From Alphaproteobacteria bacterium (lineage in GTDB: Bacteria; Pseudomonadota; Alphaproteobacteria; Rs-D84), in the NCBI GenBank assembly GCA_017936185.1, contig JAGBGA010000019.1, positions 1 through 12,615 of the forward strand: 12,615 nt of DNA, read 5' to 3'. Below are positions 6,764 to 12,615 of this stretch, piece after piece (the stretch's first letter is position 1; each line of letters begins with the position of its first letter). Both the position numbers and the translations under genes were made by a program. Below the pieces are notes generated by a model. The model saw only the letters and a list, made by a program, of their open reading frames with translations. It made no database searches and had not been told where the DNA came from.

Positions 6764-8329
6764 ATGGTTCAATACATGGATAAAAATTCTGGGTTTAATA
6801 TGTGGAACGCGAATAAAGCAACCACACAAAAGAAATCCCCATTTTCTGGTTTTCTTTGGTGGACAATGATATTCATCGCCGCATGGTGGTTGGTTGGTAT
6901 ATTCATGACCCCAAAGGCCCCTTTGACCGACACAACCGCGCCAACGGCTGTCGAAGACTTGTCATCTGTACCAACGGTTGCTGTGTCATCTGAAAAAATA
7001 AACGCCATGGTACAAGGTCTGCGCATATCAAACATAAAATTATCTGAATACACCCAATCGGCCGACACATCAGAATTGGTATCTTTACTGGGTGGCAACG
7101 GCAATTTTGTCGAAGTTGGATTGATATCAACTGGTTCCGTATCCCCGGTTGCAACAACGGTATGGAACAACGCGGGCGACAACACATACACATGGCGCAA
7201 TCCAAATGGTGTAAACTTTACCCGCCACATTGGCACCGATGGTTACGTAATAACAATAACCGACACAATTGAAAACAAATCTGGGCACGATGCCGCCTTT
7301 GCGCCATACGCACGCATAATTCGTGAAAACGACATGAAATCAAGTTCGGGCATATCCACCGGCGCAATTGCATATGTAAATTCAGACATCGAAGAAGAAC
7401 CATGGGCACGCCTTGATAAAAAATCATTTGCGTATTCAACGACATCTGGCTTTACAGGTTTTGCCGACCAATATTGGGAAACGATTGTTTCGATTGATTC
7501 ACCGGACCAAACAATACGCGTTAAAAAAAGCGGCGATAAATACAGTGCCGACACCGCGGCGGGCGCGGTCACAGTCGCAAATGGCGAAACCAAGTCAATA
7601 ACAACAAACATCTTTGCCGGCCCACGTGACCAAGACATATTAAACATTGCCGAAACAAAAATTGCCGGCATTGCGGAAACGGTTGACTATGGTTGGTTTT
7701 GGTTTTTGGCACGTCCAATGTTATGGTTGTTAAACGCAATTCATCACGTTGTTATGAATTATGGTATTGCAATAATCATCATGACAATATTGCTACGCAT
7801 ATTGATGTGGCCACTGACACGAAAATCATACGTATCAATGGCGACAATGCAAAAAATGCAACCTGAAATGCAGCGCATTCAAAAATTATATGCAAACGAT
7901 AAAATGCGTCTTCAGATGGAAATGATGAAACTGTATCAAACCCACAAGACATCACCAATGTCTGGTTGTTTACCAATGTTAATTCAAATTCCAATATTCT
8001 TTGCATTGTACAAAGCGTTATTGGTATCGGTTCAAATGCGCAACGCACACTTTTTATGGATACATGACCTTTCTGCGATGGACCCATATTTTATATTGCC
8101 AATATTAATGGGCGCCACAATGTGGTTACAGCAACGTCTTCAATCTTCATCATCCAAGCCAAATAACAGCAACGACGCCTTGGCCCAGACCCAGCGAATG
8201 ATGCGATGGATGCCGGTATTATTCACAGTAATGTTTGCATGGATGCCGGCGGGACTTGTTCTTTATTGGACGGTATCGAATATCTTTGGCATTATTCAAA
8301 TGCAAATTATCAAGAAGAAAACAAAATAA
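6764..8329 (+). CDS. yidC: Membrane protein insertase YidC
   Basis: It inserts and folds inner-membrane proteins, alone or with SecYEG. It is 521 aa, slightly shorter than most proteobacterial YidC (about 540-600). One N-terminal transmembrane segment (about 28-48) is followed by a large periplasmic beta-rich domain (about 60-300). The conserved 60KD_IMP/Oxa1 core runs from about 310 to the end. The positively charged groove residue is R345 in TILLRILMWPLT. The cytoplasmic coiled hairpin (about 355-390: MQKMQPEMQRIQKLY) and the SGCLPMLIQIPIFFALY segment are typical. The C-terminus is Lys-rich. The ATG at 6764 has AAGGA 12 nt upstream, inside lspA; an ATG at 6776 is a weaker alternative. It is cotranscribed with lspA rather than sitting in the familiar rnpA-yidC arrangement. 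Confidence 0.96.
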   Translation: MVQYMDKNSGFNMWNANKATTQKKSPFSGFLWWTMIFIAAWWLVGIFMTPKAPLTDTTAPTAVEDLSSVPTVAVSSEKINAMVQGLRISNIKLSEYTQSADTSELVSLLGGNGNFVEVGLISTGSVSPVATTVWNNAGDNTYTWRNPNGVNFTRHIGTDGYVITITDTIENKSGHDAAFAPYARIIRENDMKSSSGISTGAIAYVNSDIEEEPWARLDKKSFAYSTTSGFTGFADQYWETIVSIDSPDQTIRVKKSGDKYSADTAAGAVTVANGETKSITTNIFAGPRDQDILNIAETKIAGIAETVDYGWFWFLARPMLWLLNAIHHVVMNYGIAIIIMTILLRILMWPLTRKSYVSMATMQKMQPEMQRIQKLYANDKMRLQMEMMKLYQTHKTSPMSGCLPMLIQIPIFFALYKALLVSVQMRNAHFLWIHDLSAMDPYFILPILMGATMWLQQRLQSSSSKPNNSNDALAQTQRMMRWMPVLFTVMFAWMPAGLVLYWTVSNIFGIIQMQIIKKKTK

Positions 8330-8355
8330 AAAATCCCCCAAAGCGGGGGATTTTT
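8330..8355. terminator. Bidirectional terminator between yidC and the VirB11-like gene
   Basis: Five C (8335-8339) pair with five G (8345-8349) around AAAGC. A-rich and T-rich arms extend the stem and give a U-tract in both directions. It starts immediately after the yidC stop and lies 18 nt past the stop of the convergent ATPase gene, so it serves both. Confidence 0.9.
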
Positions 8356-8373
8356 ATATATAAACAAATTCCA

Positions 8374-9333
8374 TTAAACAACTTCGGTTACAGCACGCAG
8401 TGCCCCATCGCGCGACAATTGAACGACGCGTATTTTTTTCTTCATTTCTGCCATTAAATCGGCGCGGTCATACGCAGGTTGCGTATGAAGAATTCTGTCT
8501 GCGAATGCGGCATACGCGGCTTCGGCGCTTTCTGCATGAATTGTTGTATACAAGTGATCCTGCCCTGTCCCCAACATTTCCCACAGCACCGCTGCATTAT
8601 CGGTCGATATTTCCCCACCAATAATAACATCTGGGGTCATACGAACGACCAAGTCCAACAATCGTGCATAATTAAAGTCATTTGACTGTTCTGTACGTGA
8701 CAAAATAAAGTGCACACGATTCGCCTGGGGCACACGAATTTCACGTGCATCTTCGACTGTGATAACGCGACTGTTTTTATCAATCAGCGTCAACATATGG
8801 TTTAAAAAAGTCGTTTTACCTGTTGCCGTCGCCCCAGATATCAAGATTGGACTGCCATCATTTATTGCGGACATCAATCTGTCATATGGGTCATCTGGCC
8901 TGACGCTTTCGCGCGGTTTTACCTTTAACAGTTTTTCCCCACGACGAAGATGATAATTTTCAAAACTGGTACTGTGTGCCCCACCACCACGAATATTCAA
9001 TGCCACCCCACCTGTAACATCACGTTCATCATATTGAACATTGGGTCCGGCGATTGCTGTAAATCGGTGATTTCCCGGCAAAGTTGCATACACAACCGGC
9101 ATTCCATGTATGGGATCAAATGGCCGTTCATATATATTGGCCACCGTATGAATCAAGTCCACCAAGTATTGTTTACTTAAAACATCCGCCCCATACGACA
9201 CCCATGGGACCCGCGCCCCATGTAATCGCATCCAAACTTCACCGGCATGATTTATTGCGACTTCTTCAACAAAAGTCGGCTCGTAAAATTCCTTTAACGG
9301 CTTTAACAAAGATTCCAATACAATATTTGACAT
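8374..9333 (-). CDS. VirB11-family secretion ATPase (type IV secretion / type II-IV ATPase)
   Basis: A hexameric traffic ATPase of the VirB11/TrbB/GspE superfamily, 319 aa from the ATG at 9333. An N-terminal domain (about 1-135) precedes the RecA-like core. Walker A is GATATGKTT (167-175), the Asp-box region contains TVEDAREI, the Walker B segment is DVIIGGEI (235-242) and the His-box is GQDHLYTTIHAES (257-269). The length and the lack of the long N-terminal region of GspE/PilB fit VirB11 better than type II or pilus ATPases; CpaF/TadA is a weaker alternative. The start at 9333 is chosen because an extended -10 promoter ends 7 nt before it; a start at 9369 would lie inside the -35 box. No other type IV secretion gene is in the window, so it is an orphan or belongs to a dispersed system. 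Confidence 0.87.
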   Translation of the reverse strand: MSNIVLESLLKPLKEFYEPTFVEEVAINHAGEVWMRLHGARVPWVSYGADVLSKQYLVDLIHTVANIYERPFDPIHGMPVVYATLPGNHRFTAIAGPNVQYDERDVTGGVALNIRGGGAHSTSFENYHLRRGEKLLKVKPRESVRPDDPYDRLMSAINDGSPILISGATATGKTTFLNHMLTLIDKNSRVITVEDAREIRVPQANRVHFILSRTEQSNDFNYARLLDLVVRMTPDVIIGGEISTDNAAVLWEMLGTGQDHLYTTIHAESAEAAYAAFADRILHTQPAYDRADLMAEMKKKIRVVQLSRDGALRAVTEVV

Positions 9334-9340
9334 CAACGTA

Positions 9341-9369
9341 ATTTTACCACAAATCCACGCTTGAATCAA
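9341..9369 (-). promoter_or_regulatory. Strong predicted promoter of the VirB11-like gene
   Basis: On the minus strand, TTGATT (9369-9364), an exact 17-nt spacer and TAAAAT (9346-9341) with an upstream TGG that makes it an extended -10. The start site falls at 9334-9333, on or next to the A of the ATG, with no room for a ribosome binding site. The -35 overlaps that of the divergent lipoprotein promoter. Confidence 0.68.
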
Positions 9370-9389
9370 AAAACTTTATTTGTTAAAAT
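9361..9389 (+). promoter_or_regulatory. Predicted promoter of the two-lipoprotein operon
   Basis: TTGAAT (9361-9366), a 17-nt spacer and TAAAAT (9384-9389) preceded by TGT (extended -10). The start site would be near 9396, leaving a leader of about 15 nt that is purine-rich (GAGAGAAAG) before the ATG at 9411. Its -35 shares three base pairs with the divergent ATPase promoter, within the palindrome TTGAATCAA. Confidence 0.62.
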
Positions 9390-9410
9390 AAAAAAAAAGA
9401 GAGAAAGAAA

Positions 9411-9971
9411 ATGAAGAAATCATTTTTATTTGCATTACTTGGCACCCTTTGTTTTGCGGGCTGTGCGACGAATGACGCCCCATATAATGAAAACGACTTT
9501 GCCAATGGCGGTGCCGACGCGCCACTTTACAACGAACGGACAAGTGATTTTATGCAATCCGACAATCAATACGCAAACATCGATTCGTACAAGCCAAAAA
9601 CCGCGGCGGAAAAAGAACAAAACAACAACCGCTGGAACACATCACGCATGGAAACACGCTGGCAAGAATACAAGGGCGCCATGGTTCGCGTTCAAATTCT
9701 TTTGGGCAACACCGACATGCGTGAAATGCGTCTTCGTTTAATGCAAAACGCGGACGGCATGGACATAGATGGCGATTCGCGAACAATTCTTTCTGCGGTT
9801 GCAGACTATGAAATGAAACGTGTATGCGGCCGCAACGCGGACAGTATTGTAATGGTATACGACCGTCCATCATTTGACGTAATGCGTCCGACACCATACT
9901 TTGATTACCGTATCGAAGCCGAAGGGGCAACCATGCGCGAATACGGTTTCAGATGCGTCTATAACAATTAA
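9411..9971 (+). CDS. Putative lipoprotein of unknown function
   Basis: I do not recognise the family. It is 186 aa. A lipoprotein signal peptide is clear: MKK, a hydrophobic core, then F-A-G-C with the lipidated cysteine at C18. Phe at the -3 position is not the textbook residue but is tolerated. Ala follows the cysteine, which in E. coli rules would allow transport to the outer membrane. Residues 20-80 are Asn/Asp-rich and probably disordered. Residues 80-186 look folded, with W84-Q-E-Y, a VRVQILLG strand, and two cysteines (C139, C182) that could form a disulfide. It has the first position in an operon with the FKBP lipoprotein, 25 nt upstream of it, and is divergent from the VirB11-like ATPase. 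A secretion-linked role is conceivable from context only. Confidence 0.8.
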   Translation: MKKSFLFALLGTLCFAGCATNDAPYNENDFANGGADAPLYNERTSDFMQSDNQYANIDSYKPKTAAEKEQNNNRWNTSRMETRWQEYKGAMVRVQILLGNTDMREMRLRLMQNADGMDIDGDSRTILSAVADYEMKRVCGRNADSIVMVYDRPSFDVMRPTPYFDYRIEAEGATMREYGFRCVYNN

Positions 9972-9996
9972 CAAAAAAACAAAAAAGGGGTAAAAC

Positions 9997-10326
9997 ATGA
10001 AAAAATTAGTATCAATTATGGGAATTTGTGCGGCCTTGGGCTTGACTGCATGTGACAAAGCCGTTGTTGCTGAAAATGGCGACAATGTAATCATCAACTT
10101 TGCCGGTTTCCTTGATGGGGTTCAATTCCCTGGCGGCACTGCAGAAAACTTTCCATTAAAATTAGGCAGTGGCCAATTCGTCCCAGGCTTTGAAGACCAA
10201 GTTATCGGCATGGCCGAAGGCGAAGAACGTGATGTAAACATCACATTCCCAACAGATTATGTTCCAGATTTGGCCGGAAAATCTGTTGTATTCAAAGTAA
10301 CATTGGTTGATATCGTTGAAAAATAA
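9997..10326 (+). CDS. Lipoprotein FKBP-type peptidyl-prolyl isomerase, trigger-factor-like
   Basis: A predicted prolyl cis-trans isomerase anchored by lipid, 109 aa. The signal peptide ends in L-T-A-C (C19). Asp follows the cysteine, the residue that keeps lipoproteins in the inner membrane in E. coli. Residues 27-109 form one complete FKBP domain. From memory of the E. coli trigger factor sequence, this domain matches its PPIase domain in motif after motif: [43 protein letters not shown] and L.GK.V.F. F65 stands where FKBP12 has its active-site tryptophan, as in trigger factor. The ribosome-binding and arm domains are absent. AAGGGG gives a good Shine-Dalgarno before the ATG. It probably assists folding at the periplasmic face of the inner membrane. 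Confidence 0.9.
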   Translation: MKKLVSIMGICAALGLTACDKAVVAENGDNVIINFAGFLDGVQFPGGTAENFPLKLGSGQFVPGFEDQVIGMAEGEERDVNITFPTDYVPDLAGKSVVFKVTLVDIVEK

Positions 10327-10342
10327 TATCATCACAAAATTC

Positions 10343-10367
10343 ACCGCCCATCTGGGCGGTTTTTTTT
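10343..10367 (+). terminator. Strong rho-independent terminator after the FKBP gene
   Basis: A seven-pair stem, ACCGCCC (10343-10349) with GGGCGGT (10354-10360), an ATCT loop and an eight-T run (10360-10367). It starts 16 nt past the stop codon. A separate six-pair hairpin (GGCTTT/AAAGCC, 10369-10384) lies between it and the clpX terminator. Confidence 0.93.
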
Positions 10368-10387
10368 CGGCTTTATAAAAAGCCACG

Positions 10388-10415
10388 AAAAAATCCCCAA
10401 TTTTTTGGGGATTTT
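10388..10415 (-). terminator. Rho-independent terminator of clpP-clpX
   Basis: A nine-pair stem, AAAATCCCC (10390-10398) with GGGGATTTT (10407-10415), and an eight-base loop. On the minus strand it is followed by a T-run from 10393 to 10388. It lies one base beyond the clpX stop codon. Confidence 0.85.
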
Positions 10416-10416
10416 C

Positions 10417-11676
10417 TCAGGCGGCTTTTTTATTTTCTTTTAATATTTCAACCGGCTGTTTTTTCCCAGACACAACATCGGCATCAATCACAATTTCTGC
10501 CAAGTCTTCTTTATCCGGTGCATCAAACATTGGCGCCAACAACACACGTTCAAGTATACTGCGCAATCCACGCGCCCCTGTCTTGCGCGCAACGGCCATT
10601 TTTGCAATTTCACGCAAACCTTCATCGGTAATATTTAATTTAACATCATCCATTTCCAACATTGCTGCAAATTGTTTTACCACCGCATTTTTTGGTTCTG
10701 TCAAAATTTTAACCAGCGCATCTTCATCCAATTCCTGTAACGTTGTAATAACCGGCAATCGACCAATTAATTCTGGGATAATACCAAATTTAACCAAATC
10801 TTCTGGTTCAACATCTTTCAAGAAATTCTTGGCATTTCTTTCTTCAACCGATTCCACATGCGCCCCAAATCCAATTCCCCGGCGCGCCGATGTACGATTA
10901 CCAATAATCTTGTTCAGTCCATCAAACGCCCCACCGCAAATAAATAATATCTTGCTGGTATCCAGTTGTACTGTTGCTTCCCCGGGGTGTTTGCGCCCTG
11001 CCCCGCCGGCAGGCACATTTGCAATTGTTCCTTCGATAAGTTTCAACAACGCCTGTTGCACCCCTTCGCCCGACACATCACGCGTCAAAGACGGATTTTC
11101 AGATTTACGTGAAATCTTGTCTATTTCGTCAATATAGATAATTCCGCGACTGGCGCGTTCAACATCAAAATTTGCATTTTGTAACAAGCGCGTTAACACA
11201 CTTTCAACGTCATCACCGACATAACCCGCTTCGGTCAATGTTGTTGCATCTGCAATTGCGAACGGCACATCCAAGACGCGCGCCAACGTTTGCGCAAACA
11301 AAGTCTTGCCCGTACCGGTCGACCCAATCAGCAACACATTCGACTTTTGTATTTCAACATCCGACGTTGCCGCCATCGAATGACGTTTATAGTGATTATA
11401 AACCGCAACCGACAAAGTACGCTTTGCAACATCTTGCCCAATAATATATTCATTCAAGAAATTATAAATTTGTGACGGCGTTGGTAATTTTGCAACATCT
11501 TTGCTGACTTCACGTCTGTTATCATCGGCCATGATATCGTTACAAAGATTGATACATTCATCACAAATACAAACATTACGTCCACTGACCAACTTTTTCA
11601 CTTCATAAACGGCCTTGCCGCAAAAGCTGCAAAACTGTTGGTTATTTTCTGTTTTTGGTGTTTTATCGTCACTCAT
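10417..11676 (-). CDS. clpX: ATP-dependent Clp protease ATP-binding subunit ClpX
   Basis: An AAA+ unfoldase that recognises tagged proteins and feeds them to ClpP. It is 419 aa, the normal length. The N-terminal zinc-binding domain has C16, C19, C38 and C41. The AAA+ module shows Walker A GSTGTGKT (118-125), Walker B IIYIDEID (179-186), pore-1 loop GYVG (151-154), the RKH loop (228-230), the ClpP-docking I-G-F (268-270), and a sensor [10 protein letters not shown] motif near the C-terminus. The ATG at 11676 has AGGA about 9 nt upstream. It is cotranscribed with clpP, which ends 27 nt earlier. The tail ends in Lys/Ala. The identification is certain. Confidence 0.98.
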   Translation of the reverse strand: MSDDKTPKTENNQQFCSFCGKAVYEVKKLVSGRNVCICDECINLCNDIMADDNRREVSKDVAKLPTPSQIYNFLNEYIIGQDVAKRTLSVAVYNHYKRHSMAATSDVEIQKSNVLLIGSTGTGKTLFAQTLARVLDVPFAIADATTLTEAGYVGDDVESVLTRLLQNANFDVERASRGIIYIDEIDKISRKSENPSLTRDVSGEGVQQALLKLIEGTIANVPAGGAGRKHPGEATVQLDTSKILFICGGAFDGLNKIIGNRTSARRGIGFGAHVESVEERNAKNFLKDVEPEDLVKFGIIPELIGRLPVITTLQELDEDALVKILTEPKNAVVKQFAAMLEMDDVKLNITDEGLREIAKMAVARKTGARGLRSILERVLLAPMFDAPDKEDLAEIVIDADVVSGKKQPVEILKENKKAA

Positions 11677-11703
11677 ATCGAAATTTCCTGTAATTTATAT
11701 GAA

Positions 11704-12285
11704 TTATTTACGTTCAAGTATGCCGTCAATTAATCCAAATTTTTTTGCTTCATCTGGACACATCCAATTATCACGTTCCATTGCATCAAACAGTTCTTTT
11801 TCCTTTTTACCTGTAAATTCAGACATTTGCTTGATTAACATTTGCTTGGTACGTTGCATTTCCTTAACCCGGATTTCCACATCTGTCACCTGACCTTGAA
11901 AACCGCCCAGCGGTTGATGAATCATAATACTGGTATTTGGCAAAGCGAATCGTTTTCCCTTTTCACCGGCCGCCAACAATACCGACCCCATTGATGCAAC
12001 CAATCCCATACCGATTGTTGAAACCGGCGCCTTGATATATTGCATTGTATCCATAATTGCCCATCCGGCGGACACATCGCCACCGGGCGAATTAATATAC
12101 ATTGAAATATCTGCATTTGGGTTTTCAGATTCCAAGAACAACAACTGGGCCACAATACTGTTTGCCATTGTGGGTTCTATGTCCCCGCCAACCATAATAA
12201 TTCTGTCACGCAGCAAGCGCGAATAAATATCAAACGAACGTTCACCACGTGGTGATTCTTCGATAACCATTGGAATAAGTGCCAT
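11704..12285 (-). CDS. clpP: ATP-dependent Clp protease proteolytic subunit ClpP
   Basis: The serine peptidase subunit that forms the double-heptamer chamber docked by ClpX (and by ClpA if present). It is 193 aa. The catalytic triad is S98 (in G-L-V-A-S-M-G), H123 (in MIHQPLGG) and D172 (in ERDNWM). The SPGGDVSAG oxyanion-hole strand and the handle helix are intact. The residue before the nucleophile motif is Leu-Val instead of the common Gln-Ala, a mild variant. A good AAAGGA lies 8 nt before the ATG at 12285. It is first in the clpP-clpX operon. The usual upstream neighbour tig (trigger factor) is not there; a divergent gene of unknown function takes its place. Confidence 0.98.
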   Translation of the reverse strand: MALIPMVIEESPRGERSFDIYSRLLRDRIIMVGGDIEPTMANSIVAQLLFLESENPNADISMYINSPGGDVSAGWAIMDTMQYIKAPVSTIGMGLVASMGSVLLAAGEKGKRFALPNTSIMIHQPLGGFQGQVTDVEIRVKEMQRTKQMLIKQMSEFTGKKEKELFDAMERDNWMCPDEAKKFGLIDGILERK

Positions 12286-12311
12286 AATAAAAATCCTTTA
12301 TTTTCTGTGAA

Positions 12312-12341
12312 ATTATACCACAATAAAACCCGATTCGCGAA
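12312..12341 (-). promoter_or_regulatory. Predicted extended -10 promoter of clpP-clpX
   Basis: On the minus strand, TGG directly before a perfect TATAAT (12317-12312). The -35 position holds only a weak TTCGCG inside the 10-bp palindrome ATTCGCGAAT (12333-12342). The start site would be near 12305, giving a leader of about 20 nt with AAAGGA. No sigma32-like heat-shock promoter is obvious to me. Confidence 0.6.
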
Positions 12342-12413
12342 TTTATGATATATATAAGTCAAAAACACAAAAAAACAACATCAAAATACCCAAAGACAAA
12401 AATTAATATTTTC

Positions 12414-12441
12414 TTGCAAAATTCATAAAGTTATATATAAT
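12414..12441 (+). promoter_or_regulatory. Predicted promoter of the right-end gene with A-tract upstream region
   Basis: TTGCAA (12414-12419), a 16-nt spacer and a perfect TATAAT (12436-12441). The start site would be near 12448, about 100 nt before the ATG at 12548. The sequence at 12361-12402 is A-rich, with runs of 3-7 A about one helical turn apart, resembling an UP element or curved DNA. Confidence 0.6.
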
Positions 12442-12447
12442 AAGTGC

Positions 12448-12547
12448 GATTTTGCGGGTGGGCGCAATATCAGTCCGATTAACCCCACAAGACCTTGCCA
12501 TTATCTGAAAAACATTGGCAACGGCAAACTTTGATTATATTTTTCTT
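12448..12547 (+). promoter_or_regulatory. Structured 5' leader, possible cis-regulatory RNA
   Basis: About 100 nt of predicted 5' UTR with two pairing elements. TTGCG (12452-12456) pairs with CGCAA (12463-12467), and the loop GTGGG (12458-12462) can pair with CCCAC (12484-12488) as an H-type pseudoknot. TTGCC (12495-12499) can pair with either of two adjacent GGCAA copies (12517-12521 or 12523-12527). No Shine-Dalgarno precedes the ATG. I cannot assign it to a known riboswitch class. A free small RNA starting here is an alternative. Confidence 0.35.
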
Positions 12548-12615
12548 ATGAAAGATTTATCCAAAGATTTATTTAATCCATTATCTGGCGAAGATTTTGT
12601 CCAGATGTTTGACGC
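12548..12615 (+). CDS. Unidentified protein, 5' end only
   Basis: An open frame from ATG at 12548 runs off the window after 22 complete codons. The peptide begins MKDLSKDLFNPLSGEDFVQM and continues FD. It has no signal peptide or membrane segment and is acidic with scattered Phe. I do not recognise it. It is not the start of trigger factor, the gene often found beside clpP. A predicted promoter and a long leader lie upstream. It is divergent from clpP with 262 nt between the two starts. Confidence 0.6.
   Translation, partial: MKDLSKDLFNPLSGEDFVQMFD

Noticed and set aside
8374..10326. ATPase plus two lipoproteins as a complete novel secretion system
   Set aside because: Only one secretion-type component is present, the lipoproteins are on the other strand, and one of them is a folding factor. 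The context supports shared regulation at most.
10583..11137. Open plus-strand frame of 184 codons antisense to clpX
   Set aside because: clpX is unambiguous over this stretch and the antisense product is Ser/Ile-rich low-information sequence.
12448..12547. Known RNA class (SRP RNA, 6S, tmRNA, TPP, cobalamin or SAM riboswitch)
   Set aside because: I found none of the conserved sequence elements of these families; kept only as an unassigned structured leader.

Overview
The window looks like ordinary chromosomal DNA from an AT-leaning alphaproteobacterium, probably one with a compact genome. The evidence is a D,D-carboxypeptidase with a C-terminal SPOR domain, a clpP-clpX pair, very tight gene spacing, and GANTC sites (the CcrM methylation target of this class) near many promoters. 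A gut or host-associated lineage is possible, but that is a guess. I see no tRNA, rRNA, insertion sequence, CRISPR array or phage gene. TGA is a normal stop.

Layout. 96-1647 (minus): recO, then a membrane-anchored DsbA-like thioredoxin protein, closed by a bidirectional terminator. 1752-6125 (plus): dacA-type carboxypeptidase with SPOR, recR, rsmA and a KefB/KefC-type cation:proton antiporter with an RCK domain. 6219-8329 (plus): lspA and yidC, ending in a bidirectional terminator. 8374-9333 (minus): a solitary VirB11-family secretion ATPase. 9411-10326 (plus, divergent from the ATPase): two small lipoproteins, one of unknown function and one carrying a trigger-factor-like FKBP prolyl isomerase domain. 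10417-12285 (minus): clpP then clpX. From 12548 (plus): the start of an unidentified gene behind a structured leader of about 100 nt.

The common theme is envelope biogenesis and quality control: YidC inserts membrane proteins, LspA matures lipoproteins (two candidate substrates are encoded nearby), the DsbA-like protein handles thiols, DacA trims peptidoglycan, the FKBP lipoprotein helps folding, and ClpXP degrades proteins. RecO and RecR act in the same recombinational repair pathway but are transcribed divergently around dacA.

The most unusual signals are regulatory. (1) recO, dacA, recR and the VirB11-like ATPase have good sigma70-type promoters ending 5-10 nt from the start codon and no Shine-Dalgarno, which predicts leaderless or almost leaderless mRNAs. 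(2) The ATPase and lipoprotein promoters have overlapping -35 boxes inside TTGAATCAA. (3) GANTC sites cluster at the predicted promoters. (4) A possible pseudoknotted leader precedes the truncated last gene. (5) A stand-alone trigger-factor-type PPIase domain has become a lipoprotein next to clpXP, while no tig lies upstream of clpP. I did not find a clear novel multi-gene system. Promoter calls are by eye and have not been tested.
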